64,000 nt of DNA from Alloalcanivorax marinus (lineage in GTDB: Bacteria; Pseudomonadota; Gammaproteobacteria; Pseudomonadales; Alcanivoracaceae): contig NZ_JADDOL010000005.1 of NCBI RefSeq assembly GCF_016906305.1, positions 186,001 through 250,000 of the forward strand, written 5' to 3'. The notes below the pieces were generated by a model. It saw only the letters and a list, made by a program, of their open reading frames with translations, did no database searches and was not told where the DNA came from. This document shows positions 51,751 through 60,562 of this stretch, piece after piece; positions within the stretch are counted from its first letter, which is position 1; each line of letters begins with the position of its first letter. The position numbers and the translations under genes are program-made.

Positions 51751-54149
51751 ACGCCCATGTCCATCTCGCCGACGACAAACTGATGCCCGGCGTCGAGGCG
51801 GCCTGCGAGGCGATCGCGCCGATCTGGCCCCTGGACAGCTTTATCGCGGTCAACCCCTACTGGAGCCACCGCCACCGGCCCGTGCAGGAGGCCGCCGCCC
51901 GGCTGGGCTGCCTGAGCGGCACCACCCTGCTGATGCCGCCGGCCTACTACCAGCAGGCCTGGCGGTCCGGGCGGATCGACCGGCCCGATCTGGAACGGGC
52001 CATCGCCGCCACCGGCTACCCGGGGGACCCGGATGCCCTGTTGCGGGCGCTGGACGAATCGCCGGAAACACCGGCCCCATTGCCCACTCTGGCGGCCCTC
52101 GCCCCGACCGGGGGCCCGCTCCTGGCCGGCCAGAGCCCGGCGGACCAGGCCCGGGACCAGATCAGCGCTTTCTGCGCCGCCTTCTTTGACGACGCCGAAG
52201 CGGAATGGGGTGTCGACCACCAGGAAGGCCTGTTCGCCCAATGGCGGACCCACTTCCTGGCCGACCCCGCCGGAGCCGCGCTGCGCGAACGCGCGGCGGC
52301 GCTGCCGGAGCAGGCCGGCGAGCTGTTCACGAAAGTCCTCGCCGACCTGGCACCGCCGGAGGACCGGCTGGAAGCCTACCTGCTGGCCCTGCTGCTGGAC
52401 ATCAATGGCTGGGCCTCCTGGTGCGCGGGCGAGCGCTGGCGCGCCCGGCAGGCCGGCGGCGACGACCGGTCCATCGTCGACCTGCTGGCCATCCGGCTGG
52501 CCTGGGACTGGCTGCTGGACGATGGCCGGCGTGGCCCGGGCAGCCGGCACCAGGATTGGCTTAAGCAATGGCGGGCCCTGCCCGACCGGCGGCAGCAGCT
52601 GCGGGCGCACTTTCAGGCCCTGTGGACCTGGCAGTACGCCGGCGAGCTCGCCTATCAAACCCGGCTGGCCGGGGTATTGCAGAGCCCCGGGGGCGACACG
52701 GCGGCGCCCCGGGTACAGGCGATCTTCTGCATCGACGTGCGTTCCGAGGTGATCCGGCGGGCGCTCGAGACCCTCGACCCGGGCATCGAGACCCGGGGCT
52801 TCGCCGGCTTTTTCGGGCTGCCGCTCCAGTACCGGCCCCTGGGCACCGAGGCGCCGCGGGCCCGATTGCCGGGCCTGCTGGCGCCGGCGCTGGAGGCCAC
52901 GGACCACGGCCCCGACCCGGCCAGGACCGCGCAACGGCGGCGCCGGCGGCTGACCGCCGCCGCGCGCTGGAAACAGTTCGAGTACGCGCCCACCTCCATC
53001 TTCACCCTGGTGGAAACGCTGGGGCCGTTGTTCGCCGGCAAGCTGGCCAGCCAGACCCTGGGCCTGAGCGCGCCGGCATCCCCGGACACCGCCGGCCTGG
53101 GCCGGGGCGACCGCCTGCGCCCGGCGCTGGAAAACCTGAGCGCGGAAGACGGCGCCCGCCTGGCGGCCGGCATCCTCACCGCCATGGGCCTGGCCGATCG
53201 CTTCGCGGCCCTGGTGCTGTTGACCGGCCACGGCAGTCAGAGCGCCAACAACCCCCACGCCGCGGGCCTGGACTGCGGCGCCTGCTGCGGACAGACCGGC
53301 GAGGTCAACGCCCGCGCGCTGGCCGGCCTGCTCAATGATCCGGCGGTGCGCCGGGCGCTGCGCGAACACAACATCCAGATCCCCGACAGCACCTGGTTTC
53401 TGGCGGCGCTGCACAACACCACCACGGAAGAGGTGCGGCTGTTCGACGCCGATCAGGTGCCCGACCGGCTACGGCCGGACCTGGACGGTCTGCGCACCAC
53501 GCTGGCGGCGGCCGGCGAGCGCGCCCGGGCCGAGCGGGCACCGACCCTGGGGCTGGGCGCACTGGCGAACAGGCCCGCGGCATTGCACAAGGCCATGCGC
53601 AAGCGCGCCCGGGACTGGGGTCAGGTGAGACCGGAATGGGGGCTGGCCAACAACGCCGCCTTTATCGCCGCCCCCGGCGATTGGACCCGCGGGCGCGACC
53701 TGGCCGGCCGGGTATTTCTGCATCACTACCACTGGCGGGAGGACCGGGACTTCCAGACCCTGCGTCAGATCATGACCGCTCCGCTGGTGGTGGCGCACTG
53801 GATCAACATGCAGTACTACGCGTCGGTGGTGGACAACCGGCGCTACGGCAGTGGCAACAAGGTGCTGCACAATGTGGTGGGCGGCCACCTGGGGGTGCTG
53901 GAAGGCAACGCCGGGGATCTGCGCATCGGCCTGCCCTGGCAATCCCTGCACGACGGCGAAAAGCTGATGCATGAGCCGCTGCGGCTGAGCGCCTGCCTGG
54001 CCGCGCCGGAACAGGCCATCGACCGGATTCTGGACAGCGAACCCACGGTGCGCGATCTGGTGACCAACGGCTGGATCCACCTGTTCCGGATCGACGACCG
54101 GTCCCGGGCGCTGATCCGCCGCGACGCCGACGGCTGGCAGCCGCTCTGA
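51747..54149 (+). CDS. dabA: DabA, zinc-dependent subunit of the DIC accumulation system (DUF2309)
   Basis: An 800-residue cytoplasmic protein of the DabA/UPF0753 family. The zinc ligands of the beta-carbonic-anhydrase-like site are all visible: Cys328 and Asp330 in IFCIDVRSE, His495 in LTGHGSQS and Cys510 in GLDCGACCG, spaced as in characterised DabA. The family N-terminus PIWPLDSFIAVNPYWSH and C-terminal VVGGHLGVLEGNAGDLRIGLPWQSLHDG are conserved. With DabB it should hydrate CO2 unidirectionally at the membrane, driven by a cation gradient. The gene runs into a hairpin between it and the convergent atzH-like gene. Confidence 0.95.
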   Translation: MNAHVHLADDKLMPGVEAACEAIAPIWPLDSFIAVNPYWSHRHRPVQEAAARLGCLSGTTLLMPPAYYQQAWRSGRIDRPDLERAIAATGYPGDPDALLRALDESPETPAPLPTLAALAPTGGPLLAGQSPADQARDQISAFCAAFFDDAEAEWGVDHQEGLFAQWRTHFLADPAGAALRERAAALPEQAGELFTKVLADLAPPEDRLEAYLLALLLDINGWASWCAGERWRARQAGGDDRSIVDLLAIRLAWDWLLDDGRRGPGSRHQDWLKQWRALPDRRQQLRAHFQALWTWQYAGELAYQTRLAGVLQSPGGDTAAPRVQAIFCIDVRSEVIRRALETLDPGIETRGFAGFFGLPLQYRPLGTEAPRARLPGLLAPALEATDHGPDPARTAQRRRRRLTAAARWKQFEYAPTSIFTLVETLGPLFAGKLASQTLGLSAPASPDTAGLGRGDRLRPALENLSAEDGARLAAGILTAMGLADRFAALVLLTGHGSQSANNPHAAGLDCGACCGQTGEVNARALAGLLNDPAVRRALREHNIQIPDSTWFLAALHNTTTEEVRLFDADQVPDRLRPDLDGLRTTLAAAGERARAERAPTLGLGALANRPAALHKAMRKRARDWGQVRPEWGLANNAAFIAAPGDWTRGRDLAGRVFLHHYHWREDRDFQTLRQIMTAPLVVAHWINMQYYASVVDNRRYGSGNKVLHNVVGGHLGVLEGNAGDLRIGLPWQSLHDGEKLMHEPLRLSACLAAPEQAIDRILDSEPTVRDLVTNGWIHLFRIDDRSRALIRRDADGWQPL

Positions 54150-54158
54150 CCGCTCTGC

Positions 54159-54182
54159 CCGGCGGCGGGAAGCCGCCGCCGG
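54159..54182. terminator. GC hairpin between convergent dabA and atzH-like genes
   Basis: CCGGCGGC at 54159-54166 is complementary to GCCGCCGG at 54175-54182 with an 8-base loop. It lies between the stop codons of two convergent genes. No T tract follows, so it would be a weak or Rho-assisted bidirectional terminator. Confidence 0.55.
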
Positions 54183-54183
54183 A

Positions 54184-54579
54184 TCACAGCGTGCTCAGGT
54201 CCACGCTGACATGGGCGGCCACCACCTTCCAGCCATCGGCGAACCGTACCCAGGTCTGCATCTGCCGCCCCACCCGCTCGCTGACGCCGTCGCGGAACTG
54301 GGTGCTGACCGTGGCGCAGTCGTCGCCGAAGGTGGTGATCACGGTGTTGAACAGCTTGCGGCCGGGCCCCACCGGCTGGCACTGACGCCGGTAGCGGGCG
54401 ATCTCCCCGGCGCCGTGCAGGTTTTCCGCCACGCCGTAGCGCACCGTGGCGTCGTGGTCCCAGAAGTAGCCATCCAGCACCGCCAGGTTATTGTCCAGCA
54501 GGGCGCGTTCGTAGTCCTCGAACGCGGTGCGGACTTCCGCCACCACCCGCGGCCGGTTGATCTCCGGTGAAGCGTTCAC
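54184..54579 (-). CDS. AtzH-like protein (DUF3225, SnoaL/NTF2-like fold)
   Basis: A 131-residue protein of the AtzH-like family (PF11533-type). It has an N-terminal EVRTAFEDYERALLDNNLAVLDGYFWDHDATVRYGVAENLHGAGEIARYRR pattern and the cone-shaped NTF2 fold continues to FADGWKVVAAHVSVDL. In Pseudomonas ADP the family member AtzH acts beside the AtzE amidase in cyanuric acid breakdown. Here no AtzE/AtzG genes accompany it; instead it is the last gene of an operon with two isochorismatase-fold hydrolases and a formamidase. One base separates it from the preceding gene. Activity is unproven. Confidence 0.88.
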   Translation of the reverse strand: MNASPEINRPRVVAEVRTAFEDYERALLDNNLAVLDGYFWDHDATVRYGVAENLHGAGEIARYRRQCQPVGPGRKLFNTVITTFGDDCATVSTQFRDGVSERVGRQMQTWVRFADGWKVVAAHVSVDLSTL

Positions 54580-54580
54580 A

Positions 54581-55255
54581 TCAGGATTCCTTGTTCCGGA
54601 AGGCGGCCCGCAGAGCGGCCAGGCCGGCCACCTGGCCGACGATGCCGCCCTGGGCGACGACCATCTCCAGAGTGGCCCGTTTGAAGTCGGGGAAATAACT
54701 TTCCGTGGCGTCCTCGATCAGCAGGCCGCGAAAGCCCCGGTCGCAGGCTTCGCGCATGCTGGTCTGCACGCACACTTCGGTGGTGACGCCGGCGAACAGC
54801 AGGGTCTCGATGCCCGCGTCGCTCAGCCGCCGGTCCAGGCCGGTGGCGTAAAACATGCCCTTGCCGGGCTTGTCGATCACCCATTCGCCGTCCAGGGGCG
54901 CCAGCTCCGGCACGATCTGATTGCCGGGTTCACCACGAATCAGAATACGGCCCATGGGCCCCGGGTCGCCGATGCGTAGTCCGGGCTTTCCCTGTTGATG
55001 CTTGGCCGGCGGGCAATCGGACAGATCCGGAGCATGGGACTCGCGAGTGTGGATCACGGTGAGGCCCTGGTGGCGGGCCAGGGCCAGCAGGTCCGCCACC
55101 ACCGGTACGATGGCGCGCAGCGGCGTCACGTCGTTGCCGAGGGCGGCGCCGAAGCCGCCCGGGTCGAGGAAATCCCGCTGCATGTCGATCACCACCAGGG
55201 CGGTGGTGGCGGGCTCGAACCGGTATGCGCCGGGACGCGCGTCCACCTGGATCAT
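54581..55255 (-). CDS. Isochorismatase-fold cysteine amidohydrolase (ureide-type)
   Basis: A 224-residue enzyme from ATG 55255 ([13 protein letters not shown]), whose start overlaps the ABC ATPase stop by 4 bp. The catalytic triad of the family is intact: Asp in [16 protein letters not shown], Lys in [14 protein letters not shown], Cys in [17 protein letters not shown]. It is paralogous to the second hydrolase of the operon (56786-57475), sharing the RGEPG...[10 protein letters not shown] and DKPGKG motifs. The active-site surroundings are different, so a different ureido substrate is likely (for example triuret, ureidoacrylate or a biuret derivative). Substrate cannot be chosen from sequence alone. 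Confidence 0.85.
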   Translation of the reverse strand: MIQVDARPGAYRFEPATTALVVIDMQRDFLDPGGFGAALGNDVTPLRAIVPVVADLLALARHQGLTVIHTRESHAPDLSDCPPAKHQQGKPGLRIGDPGPMGRILIRGEPGNQIVPELAPLDGEWVIDKPGKGMFYATGLDRRLSDAGIETLLFAGVTTEVCVQTSMREACDRGFRGLLIEDATESYFPDFKRATLEMVVAQGGIVGQVAGLAALRAAFRNKES

Positions 55256-56784
55256 GAGGCCTCCCGGTGACCGCCGCCGGCCATGTGCGCGCCCAGTTCG
55301 GCGCGGTCCGCGTCGCCGACGGCGGTTTCGAACACCAGCTCGCCGTCGTGGATCACCAGGATGCGGTCCGCCAGCTCCAGCAGTTCGTCCAGGTCCTCGC
55401 TGAGCAACAGCACGGCGGCGCCCCGGTTGCGGGCGTTCATCAGACGCTGGTGAATCAGAGCCACGGAATTGAAGTCCAGACCGAACACCGGGTTGGACAC
55501 GATCAGCACCCGCACCTCGTCGGTGAGCTCCCGGGCCAGCACCGCCCGCTGCACATTGCCGCCGGAGAGGGTGCCGATGGGCCGGTCCGGGTCCGGCGGC
55601 GTGACCTGGAAACGCTCGATCAGATCCCGCGCCTGGTCGCGCATGGCGCCGCGGCTGACGCGCCAACCCTGGCGCCGGATGGGGGCCCGGTCAAAGGTGC
55701 GCAGGGCCAGGTTCTCGGCCACCGAAAGATTGGCCACGCAGGCATTGCGCAGCGGCTCCTCCGGCAGGCTGTGCACGCCCCGCGCCAGCATCTGCTTGCG
55801 GGTGGCGTGATACGGTTCGCCGTGCACGCGCACCGCGCCGGCTTCGCGCTTGCGCTGCCCAAGCAGCGCTTCGGTCAGCTCCCGCTGGCCATTGCCGGAG
55901 ATGCCGGCCACGCCCAGGATCTCGCCGGGGCGCACCTGAAAGGAGGCGCCGTGCACGGCGCGCACGCCCTTGTCGTTGTTCACCTCCAGGCCGGCCACTT
56001 CCAGGGCCGGGGCGCGATTGCGGTCCACCGGCGGCCGTTCGCCGGCCACCGTGCGGTCATCACTGCGCCCCATCATCCATTCCGCCAGGGCCTCCGGCGT
56101 GGTATCCGCCACCTTGCAGGTGCCCACCAGGGCGCCCTTGCGCAGCACGGTGACATCGTCGGCGAAGGCCGTCACCTCGCGGAACTTGTGCGTGATCATC
56201 AGCACCGACACCTGGCCGTCGTGGGCCAGGTCGCGCATCAGGCCCAGCACCTCGTCCGCTTCCTGGGGCGTCAGCACCGAGGTGGGCTCGTCGAGAATGA
56301 TCAGGCGCCGGTCCAGGTACAGTTGCTTGAGAATTTCCAGCTTCTGTTTTTCCCCGGCGGCCAGCCCGGCCACCGGCCGGTCCGGGTCCAGCTTGAACGG
56401 CATCTTTTCCATAAAGGCGCGCAGCCGCTCGCGCTCCGCTTTCCAGTGAATGCGCGCCGGCAGATCGCCCCGCGCCAGCACCAGGTTCTCCGCCACGGTG
56501 AGGCCCGGGGCCACGGTGAAATGCTGATAGACCATACCGATGCCCAGGCCGTGGGCGTCCCGGGGCAAGCGCACCGCGTATTCCCGGTCGTCCACCAGAA
56601 TATTGCCGTCGTCCAGAGGCGCATAGCCCACCAGCCCCTTCACCAGGGTGCTTTTGCCGGCGCCGTTCTCGCCGAGCAGGGCGTGCACGGTGCCGGCGCG
56701 CACCGTCAGCGACACCTTGTCCAGGGCACGGAAGGTGCCGAAGGTTTTACTGGCGCCGATGGTCTCCAGTTTCAGGGCGCGCAT
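55252..56784 (-). CDS. BMP-type ABC importer ATP-binding protein (double NBD)
   Basis: A 510-residue protein with two fused ATPase domains, as in the sugar/nucleoside (BMP, YufO-like) importers. The first (residues 5-240) has Walker [10 protein letters not shown], a Q loop MVYQHFT, and Walker [20 protein letters not shown]; its signature is the variant [10 protein letters not shown]. The second (270-500) has a degenerate Walker [10 protein letters not shown], the signature [14 protein letters not shown] and a Walker [15 protein letters not shown]. Such asymmetry is usual in the family. It serves the two permeases and the solute-binding protein encoded upstream in the same operon. Confidence 0.92.
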   Translation of the reverse strand: MRALKLETIGASKTFGTFRALDKVSLTVRAGTVHALLGENGAGKSTLVKGLVGYAPLDDGNILVDDREYAVRLPRDAHGLGIGMVYQHFTVAPGLTVAENLVLARGDLPARIHWKAERERLRAFMEKMPFKLDPDRPVAGLAAGEKQKLEILKQLYLDRRLIILDEPTSVLTPQEADEVLGLMRDLAHDGQVSVLMITHKFREVTAFADDVTVLRKGALVGTCKVADTTPEALAEWMMGRSDDRTVAGERPPVDRNRAPALEVAGLEVNNDKGVRAVHGASFQVRPGEILGVAGISGNGQRELTEALLGQRKREAGAVRVHGEPYHATRKQMLARGVHSLPEEPLRNACVANLSVAENLALRTFDRAPIRRQGWRVSRGAMRDQARDLIERFQVTPPDPDRPIGTLSGGNVQRAVLARELTDEVRVLIVSNPVFGLDFNSVALIHQRLMNARNRGAAVLLLSEDLDELLELADRILVIHDGELVFETAVGDADRAELGAHMAGGGHREAS

Positions 56785-56785
56785 C

Positions 56786-57475
56786 TCAAAGCGCTCCCAG
56801 ACCGTCCAGCAGCGCGCCGGAATCGGACACGCTGCCGAACACCCCGCCCTGCATTTTCACCATCTTGATGGCGGCATCGTGGTTGCCTTTGTCGGTGGCG
56901 CCGCAGCAATCCTCCAGCAGCAGGCATTCGAAGCCCCGGTCGTTGGCTTCGCGCATGGTGGTGTGCACGCACACGTCGGTGGTGATGCCGGTGAGGATGA
57001 TGTTGTCGATGCCCCGGGTACTGAGGATCAGCTCCAGGTCGGTGGCGCAGAACGAGCCCTTGCCGGGCTTGTCGATGATCACTTCGCCGTCCAGCGGCGC
57101 CAGCTCCGGAATGATGTCCCAGCCCGGTTCACCCCGCACCAGGATGCGACCGCAGGGGCCGGCATCGCCGATGCCGGCGCCGATCCGTTGCGAGCGCCAG
57201 CGCTTGTTGGCCGGCAGATCGGCCAGGTCCGGGCGGTGCCCTTCGCGGGTATGGATGATCAGGAAACCCCGTTCGCGCAGGGCCGCCAGCACCTTCTTGA
57301 TCGGCCCGATGGGTGCCCGGGTCAGGGACAGGTCGTAGCCCATGCTGTCCACGTAACCGCCTTCGCCACAGAAGTCGGTCTGCATATCAATGACGATCAA
57401 CGCCGTATTGTCCGGGCGCAGGTCGCCGTTGTACGGCCAGGGATAGGGGTCGGCGGTGATGAAGTGCTCGCTCAT
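56786..57475 (-). CDS. biuH: Biuret amidohydrolase (BiuH-like)
   Basis: A 229-residue cysteine hydrolase of the isochorismatase fold. It matches, from memory, the biuret hydrolase of Rhizobium leguminosarum closely, including its opening [29 protein letters not shown] and the segments [19 protein letters not shown] and [27 protein letters not shown]. The triad falls at Asp30, Lys136 and Cys169, a constant offset of six from D36/K142/C175 of the rhizobial enzyme. It should convert biuret to allophanate and ammonia in the cytoplasm. No allophanate hydrolase gene is in the window. The gene lies between a formamidase and the ABC ATPase genes with 1-bp gaps. Confidence 0.88.
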   Translation of the reverse strand: MSEHFITADPYPWPYNGDLRPDNTALIVIDMQTDFCGEGGYVDSMGYDLSLTRAPIGPIKKVLAALRERGFLIIHTREGHRPDLADLPANKRWRSQRIGAGIGDAGPCGRILVRGEPGWDIIPELAPLDGEVIIDKPGKGSFCATDLELILSTRGIDNIILTGITTDVCVHTTMREANDRGFECLLLEDCCGATDKGNHDAAIKMVKMQGGVFGSVSDSGALLDGLGAL

Positions 57476-57476
57476 G

Positions 57477-58481
57477 TCAATGTTCTCCTGGCGTGTAGTT
57501 GCGTTCCGGCGGCGCGAAGCCGAAGGCGCTGCCGTCGGTGTGCTTGACCTTGTCTTCCCAGGGCAGACGGTAGCGGCCCGCCGCCAGGTCCCGCATATAG
57601 GTGTAGGGGCAATCGCCGGCGCCGCCCTTCACCGCCACATAACCACGGTGACCGAACTGGTAGATGTTGTTCTCCACGCCCCAGTGCTCGCGCGCTTCGC
57701 GCACCAGGTCCGGGCGCAGCTCGCAGCAGACGATTTCGTCGGCGCGGCCGCTGCCTTCCACCAGCGGCACGCCGTCGAAATTGACGAACATGGCCTCACC
57801 CATGGAATCGAAGGTGCCGTCGGAGCCGCACATGCAGACGCTGGCGGTCTGCATCAGGTTGGTGAAGGCATTGGCCTGATTGGTGATCTTCCAGGAGTGG
57901 CGGATCGGCGCCGTATAGCCGGCGGTGCGGATCATGATCTCGGCGCCCTTGTAGGCGCACTCCCGCGCCATCTCCGGGAACTGGCCGTCGTGGCAGATGA
58001 TCAGCGCCAGGGTCGAGCCGTTGGGCCCTTCGCACACCGGGATGCCCTGGTCGCCGGGCTCCCAGGGTTCCACCGGCACCCAGGGATGCATCTTGCGGTA
58101 GTAGAGTTTCAGGGCACCGGTGTCGTCGATAATCAGACCGGAGTTGAACGGGTTGCCGTTGGGGTTGGCTTCCATGATCGAGAAGCAGCCCCAGATTTTA
58201 TGATCGACGCAGGCCTGCTTGAGCGCCGCCACTTCCGGGCCGTCCAGGTCGCACAGGATGCCCGGGGAGGTGTCCATGGACAGGCCGTGCAGGGAATATT
58301 CCGGAAACACGATCAGGTCCATTTCCGGCATGCTGCGCCGGGCCTTGCCGATCATCTCGATGACGCGTTGCGTTTGTTGCCAGAGCTCGTCGCGGGTATG
58401 GGGATCGGGCAGCGCCAGTTGCGCCAGGCCCATCACCACGCCGTTGGGGGTTTTGTTCAAACCGGAGAGTCCGCTGGACAT
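57477..58481 (-). CDS. amiF: Formamidase AmiF (nitrilase superfamily)
   Basis: A 334-residue nitrilase-superfamily amidase, the same length as Helicobacter AmiF. The triad is intact: Glu61 in [11 protein letters not shown], Lys130 in LYYRKMHPW and Cys163 in [12 protein letters not shown]. Other family elements are [22 protein letters not shown] and [54 protein letters not shown], and a C-terminal [24 protein letters not shown]. Enzymes of this type release ammonia from formamide and related short amides. In this operon it could free ammonia from a side-product amide of ring cleavage. It follows the permease genes by 22 bp. Confidence 0.88.
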   Translation of the reverse strand: MSSGLSGLNKTPNGVVMGLAQLALPDPHTRDELWQQTQRVIEMIGKARRSMPEMDLIVFPEYSLHGLSMDTSPGILCDLDGPEVAALKQACVDHKIWGCFSIMEANPNGNPFNSGLIIDDTGALKLYYRKMHPWVPVEPWEPGDQGIPVCEGPNGSTLALIICHDGQFPEMARECAYKGAEIMIRTAGYTAPIRHSWKITNQANAFTNLMQTASVCMCGSDGTFDSMGEAMFVNFDGVPLVEGSGRADEIVCCELRPDLVREAREHWGVENNIYQFGHRGYVAVKGGAGDCPYTYMRDLAAGRYRLPWEDKVKHTDGSAFGFAPPERNYTPGEH

Positions 58482-58503
58482 GGGAATACCTTCTCTCGTC
58501 GGG

Positions 58504-59424
58504 TTATCGGTTCAGGCTGAGTTCGCCGGGCGCGCCGCTGAGGGTGCGATCCGGCCGGCAGGTGATGACCATCACCGCCAGGGTCAGCACATAGGGAATG
58601 GCGTTGAACAGGTAGTAGCCCCAGCCAATGCCGATGGCCTGCAGGGCCGGGCCCACGGCGCCGGCGGCACCGAACAGCAACGCCGCCCACAGGCAGTTGA
58701 TCGGTTGCCAGCGGGCGAAGATCACCAGCGCCACCGCCATCAGGCCCTGGCCGCTGGACAGGCCCTCGTTCCAGCTGCCGGGGTAATAGAGCGACAGATA
58801 GGCGCCGCCCACGCCGGCCAGAAAGCCGCCCACGCCAGTGGCCAGAATGCGCACCCCGGCGGCCCGGTAACCGAGCGCCTGGGCGGAGTCCTCGTGGTCC
58901 CCCACCAGCCGCAGCACCAGCCCCCAGCGGGTGCCACGCAGGCCCCAATGCAGCACGAAGGCCAGCGCCACGCCGATAAAGAACAGCACATTGACGTTGA
59001 GGGCCGAGCGCACCCGGGTGTCGTCACTCCAGAACCCCAGGGGAATGGACGGCAGCATGGGCGCGCTGGGTTGAATGAAATCCTTGCCCAGGAAGAACGC
59101 CAGACCGGTGCCGAACAGGATCAGGGCGATGCCGAAGGCGATGTCGTTGACCCGGGGCAACGAGCAGATCACTCCGTGCACCAGCCCCAGGGCCAGGCCC
59201 GACAGGCCGGCGGCGAACACCCCCAACCAGGGGGAGCCGGACAGGTAGGACACCGCGTAGCCCGTCATCGCCCCGGTAACCAGAATGCCCTCCAGGCCCA
59301 GGTTGATGCGCCCGCCCTTCTCGGTCAGGCATTCGCCCAGGCTGACGAACAGAAACGGCGTGCCCACCCGGATGGCGCCGGCCAGCAAGGCCAGCAGGAA
59401 AATCGACAGATCCGTCTCAGCCAT
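58504..59424 (-). CDS. BMP-type ABC importer permease 1
   Basis: A 306-residue integral membrane protein with about eight to nine helices, of the branched-chain/BMP (YufQ-like) permease family. Family motifs are GRINLGLEGILVTGAMTGY, NDIAFGIALILFGTGLAFFLG, LVLRLVGDHEDSAQALGYRAAGVRILATGVGGFLAGVGGAYL and GQGLMAVALVIFARWQPI. It pairs with the permease encoded just upstream, overlapping its stop by 8 bp. Members move purine/pyrimidine nucleobases, nucleosides or other heterocyclic nitrogen compounds; the exact substrate is unknown. Confidence 0.92.
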   Translation of the reverse strand: MAETDLSIFLLALLAGAIRVGTPFLFVSLGECLTEKGGRINLGLEGILVTGAMTGYAVSYLSGSPWLGVFAAGLSGLALGLVHGVICSLPRVNDIAFGIALILFGTGLAFFLGKDFIQPSAPMLPSIPLGFWSDDTRVRSALNVNVLFFIGVALAFVLHWGLRGTRWGLVLRLVGDHEDSAQALGYRAAGVRILATGVGGFLAGVGGAYLSLYYPGSWNEGLSSGQGLMAVALVIFARWQPINCLWAALLFGAAGAVGPALQAIGIGWGYYLFNAIPYVLTLAVMVITCRPDRTLSGAPGELSLNR

Positions 59425-60538
59425 GGCTGACCTCCGTGGTGCCCGCGCGGGATGACGGCGCCGCGATCCAGTGGCCGCGCAGCCACAGGCGCCAGTCCAG
59501 GGTGCGGCGGCTGAGCGCCTCCCAGGCCAGCAGGTTGATGAACAGAATGCCCTGCAGAATCAGGGTGGTGGCGTCGGGCAGCCCCAGGCGCCGTTGCAGC
59601 AGACCGCCGCTGGCCTCCAGACCGCCAAGCAGAATCGCACAGACGATAATGCCCAGCGGGTGGTGGCGGGCGGCGAAGGCCACCAGAATGCCGGCGGTGC
59701 CGTAGCCGGAGATCAGCGCGGTATTGGCGCTGCCCTGCACGGCGCTGACTTCGTACATACCGGCCAGGCCGGCGGCGGCGCCGCCCAGCACGCAGGTGAG
59801 CAGCACCAGGCGGTCCACCGGCAGCCCCAGCATGCGCGGCGTACGGGGATTGCCCCCGACGATGCGCAGGGAAAACCCCACCACGCTGTAGCGCACAAAT
59901 ACCCAGGCCAGCACACAGGCCACCACCCCGGCCACCAGCCCCCAATGCACGTAGAAGCTGTCGCTGATCACGCCGATCTGATAGCCACTGTCCAGCGGCG
60001 GCGTGGACGGTTTGTTCAAACTGTTGGGATCGCGCAGCGGCCCTTCCACCAGATGGCGGAAAATGGCCAGCGCGATGTAGGAGAGCAGCAAGCTGCCGAT
60101 GGTCTCGTTGACGCCGCGCTTCTGGCGCAGCCAGCCGCTCAGGCCGATCCACAGGCCGCCGGCCAGCATCGCCGCCACGCCCATGGCGATCAGCATCGGC
60201 CAGGCGGGCAGCGCCGGCAGCCACAGCGGCGTCACCGCCGCCGCCAGGCCGCCCAGCACCAGCGCCCCTTCACCGCCGATGATGATCAGGCCGGCGCGGG
60301 CCGGCAGCGCCACGCACAGGGCGGTAAGCATCAGCGGCGCCGCGCGCATCAGGGTGTTTTCCCAGGCGAACATGGAACCGAAGGCGCCTTCGAACACCAG
60401 CGGACCGGCCTGCCAGGCGGGCTGCTCCTGGATCAGAAGAAACAGGATGAACAATACCGCCGTGGTCAGCATCGCCAGCAGCGTGGGCAGCGCCGGCAGC
60501 GCCAGCACCGCCGCCCGACCGAGCCAGGGCTTCAACAT
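59417..60538 (-). CDS. BMP-type ABC importer permease 2
   Basis: A 373-residue integral membrane permease (YufP-like) with about ten helices. Motifs include GSMFAWENTLMRAAPLMLTALCVALPARAGLIIIGGEGALVLGGLAAA, GVNETIGSLLLSYIALAIFRHLVEGP, VGFSLRIVGGNPRTPRMLGLPV and SGYGTAGILVAFAARHHPLGII. The first half shows the branched-chain-permease fold and it is the heterodimer partner of the preceding permease. The gene begins 24 bp after the solute-binding protein gene. Confidence 0.92.
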   Translation of the reverse strand: MLKPWLGRAAVLALPALPTLLAMLTTAVLFILFLLIQEQPAWQAGPLVFEGAFGSMFAWENTLMRAAPLMLTALCVALPARAGLIIIGGEGALVLGGLAAAVTPLWLPALPAWPMLIAMGVAAMLAGGLWIGLSGWLRQKRGVNETIGSLLLSYIALAIFRHLVEGPLRDPNSLNKPSTPPLDSGYQIGVISDSFYVHWGLVAGVVACVLAWVFVRYSVVGFSLRIVGGNPRTPRMLGLPVDRLVLLTCVLGGAAAGLAGMYEVSAVQGSANTALISGYGTAGILVAFAARHHPLGIIVCAILLGGLEASGGLLQRRLGLPDATTLILQGILFINLLAWEALSRRTLDWRLWLRGHWIAAPSSRAGTTEVSHG

Positions 60539-60562
60539 GACGGGCTCCCGCCGTGGAAAGGA

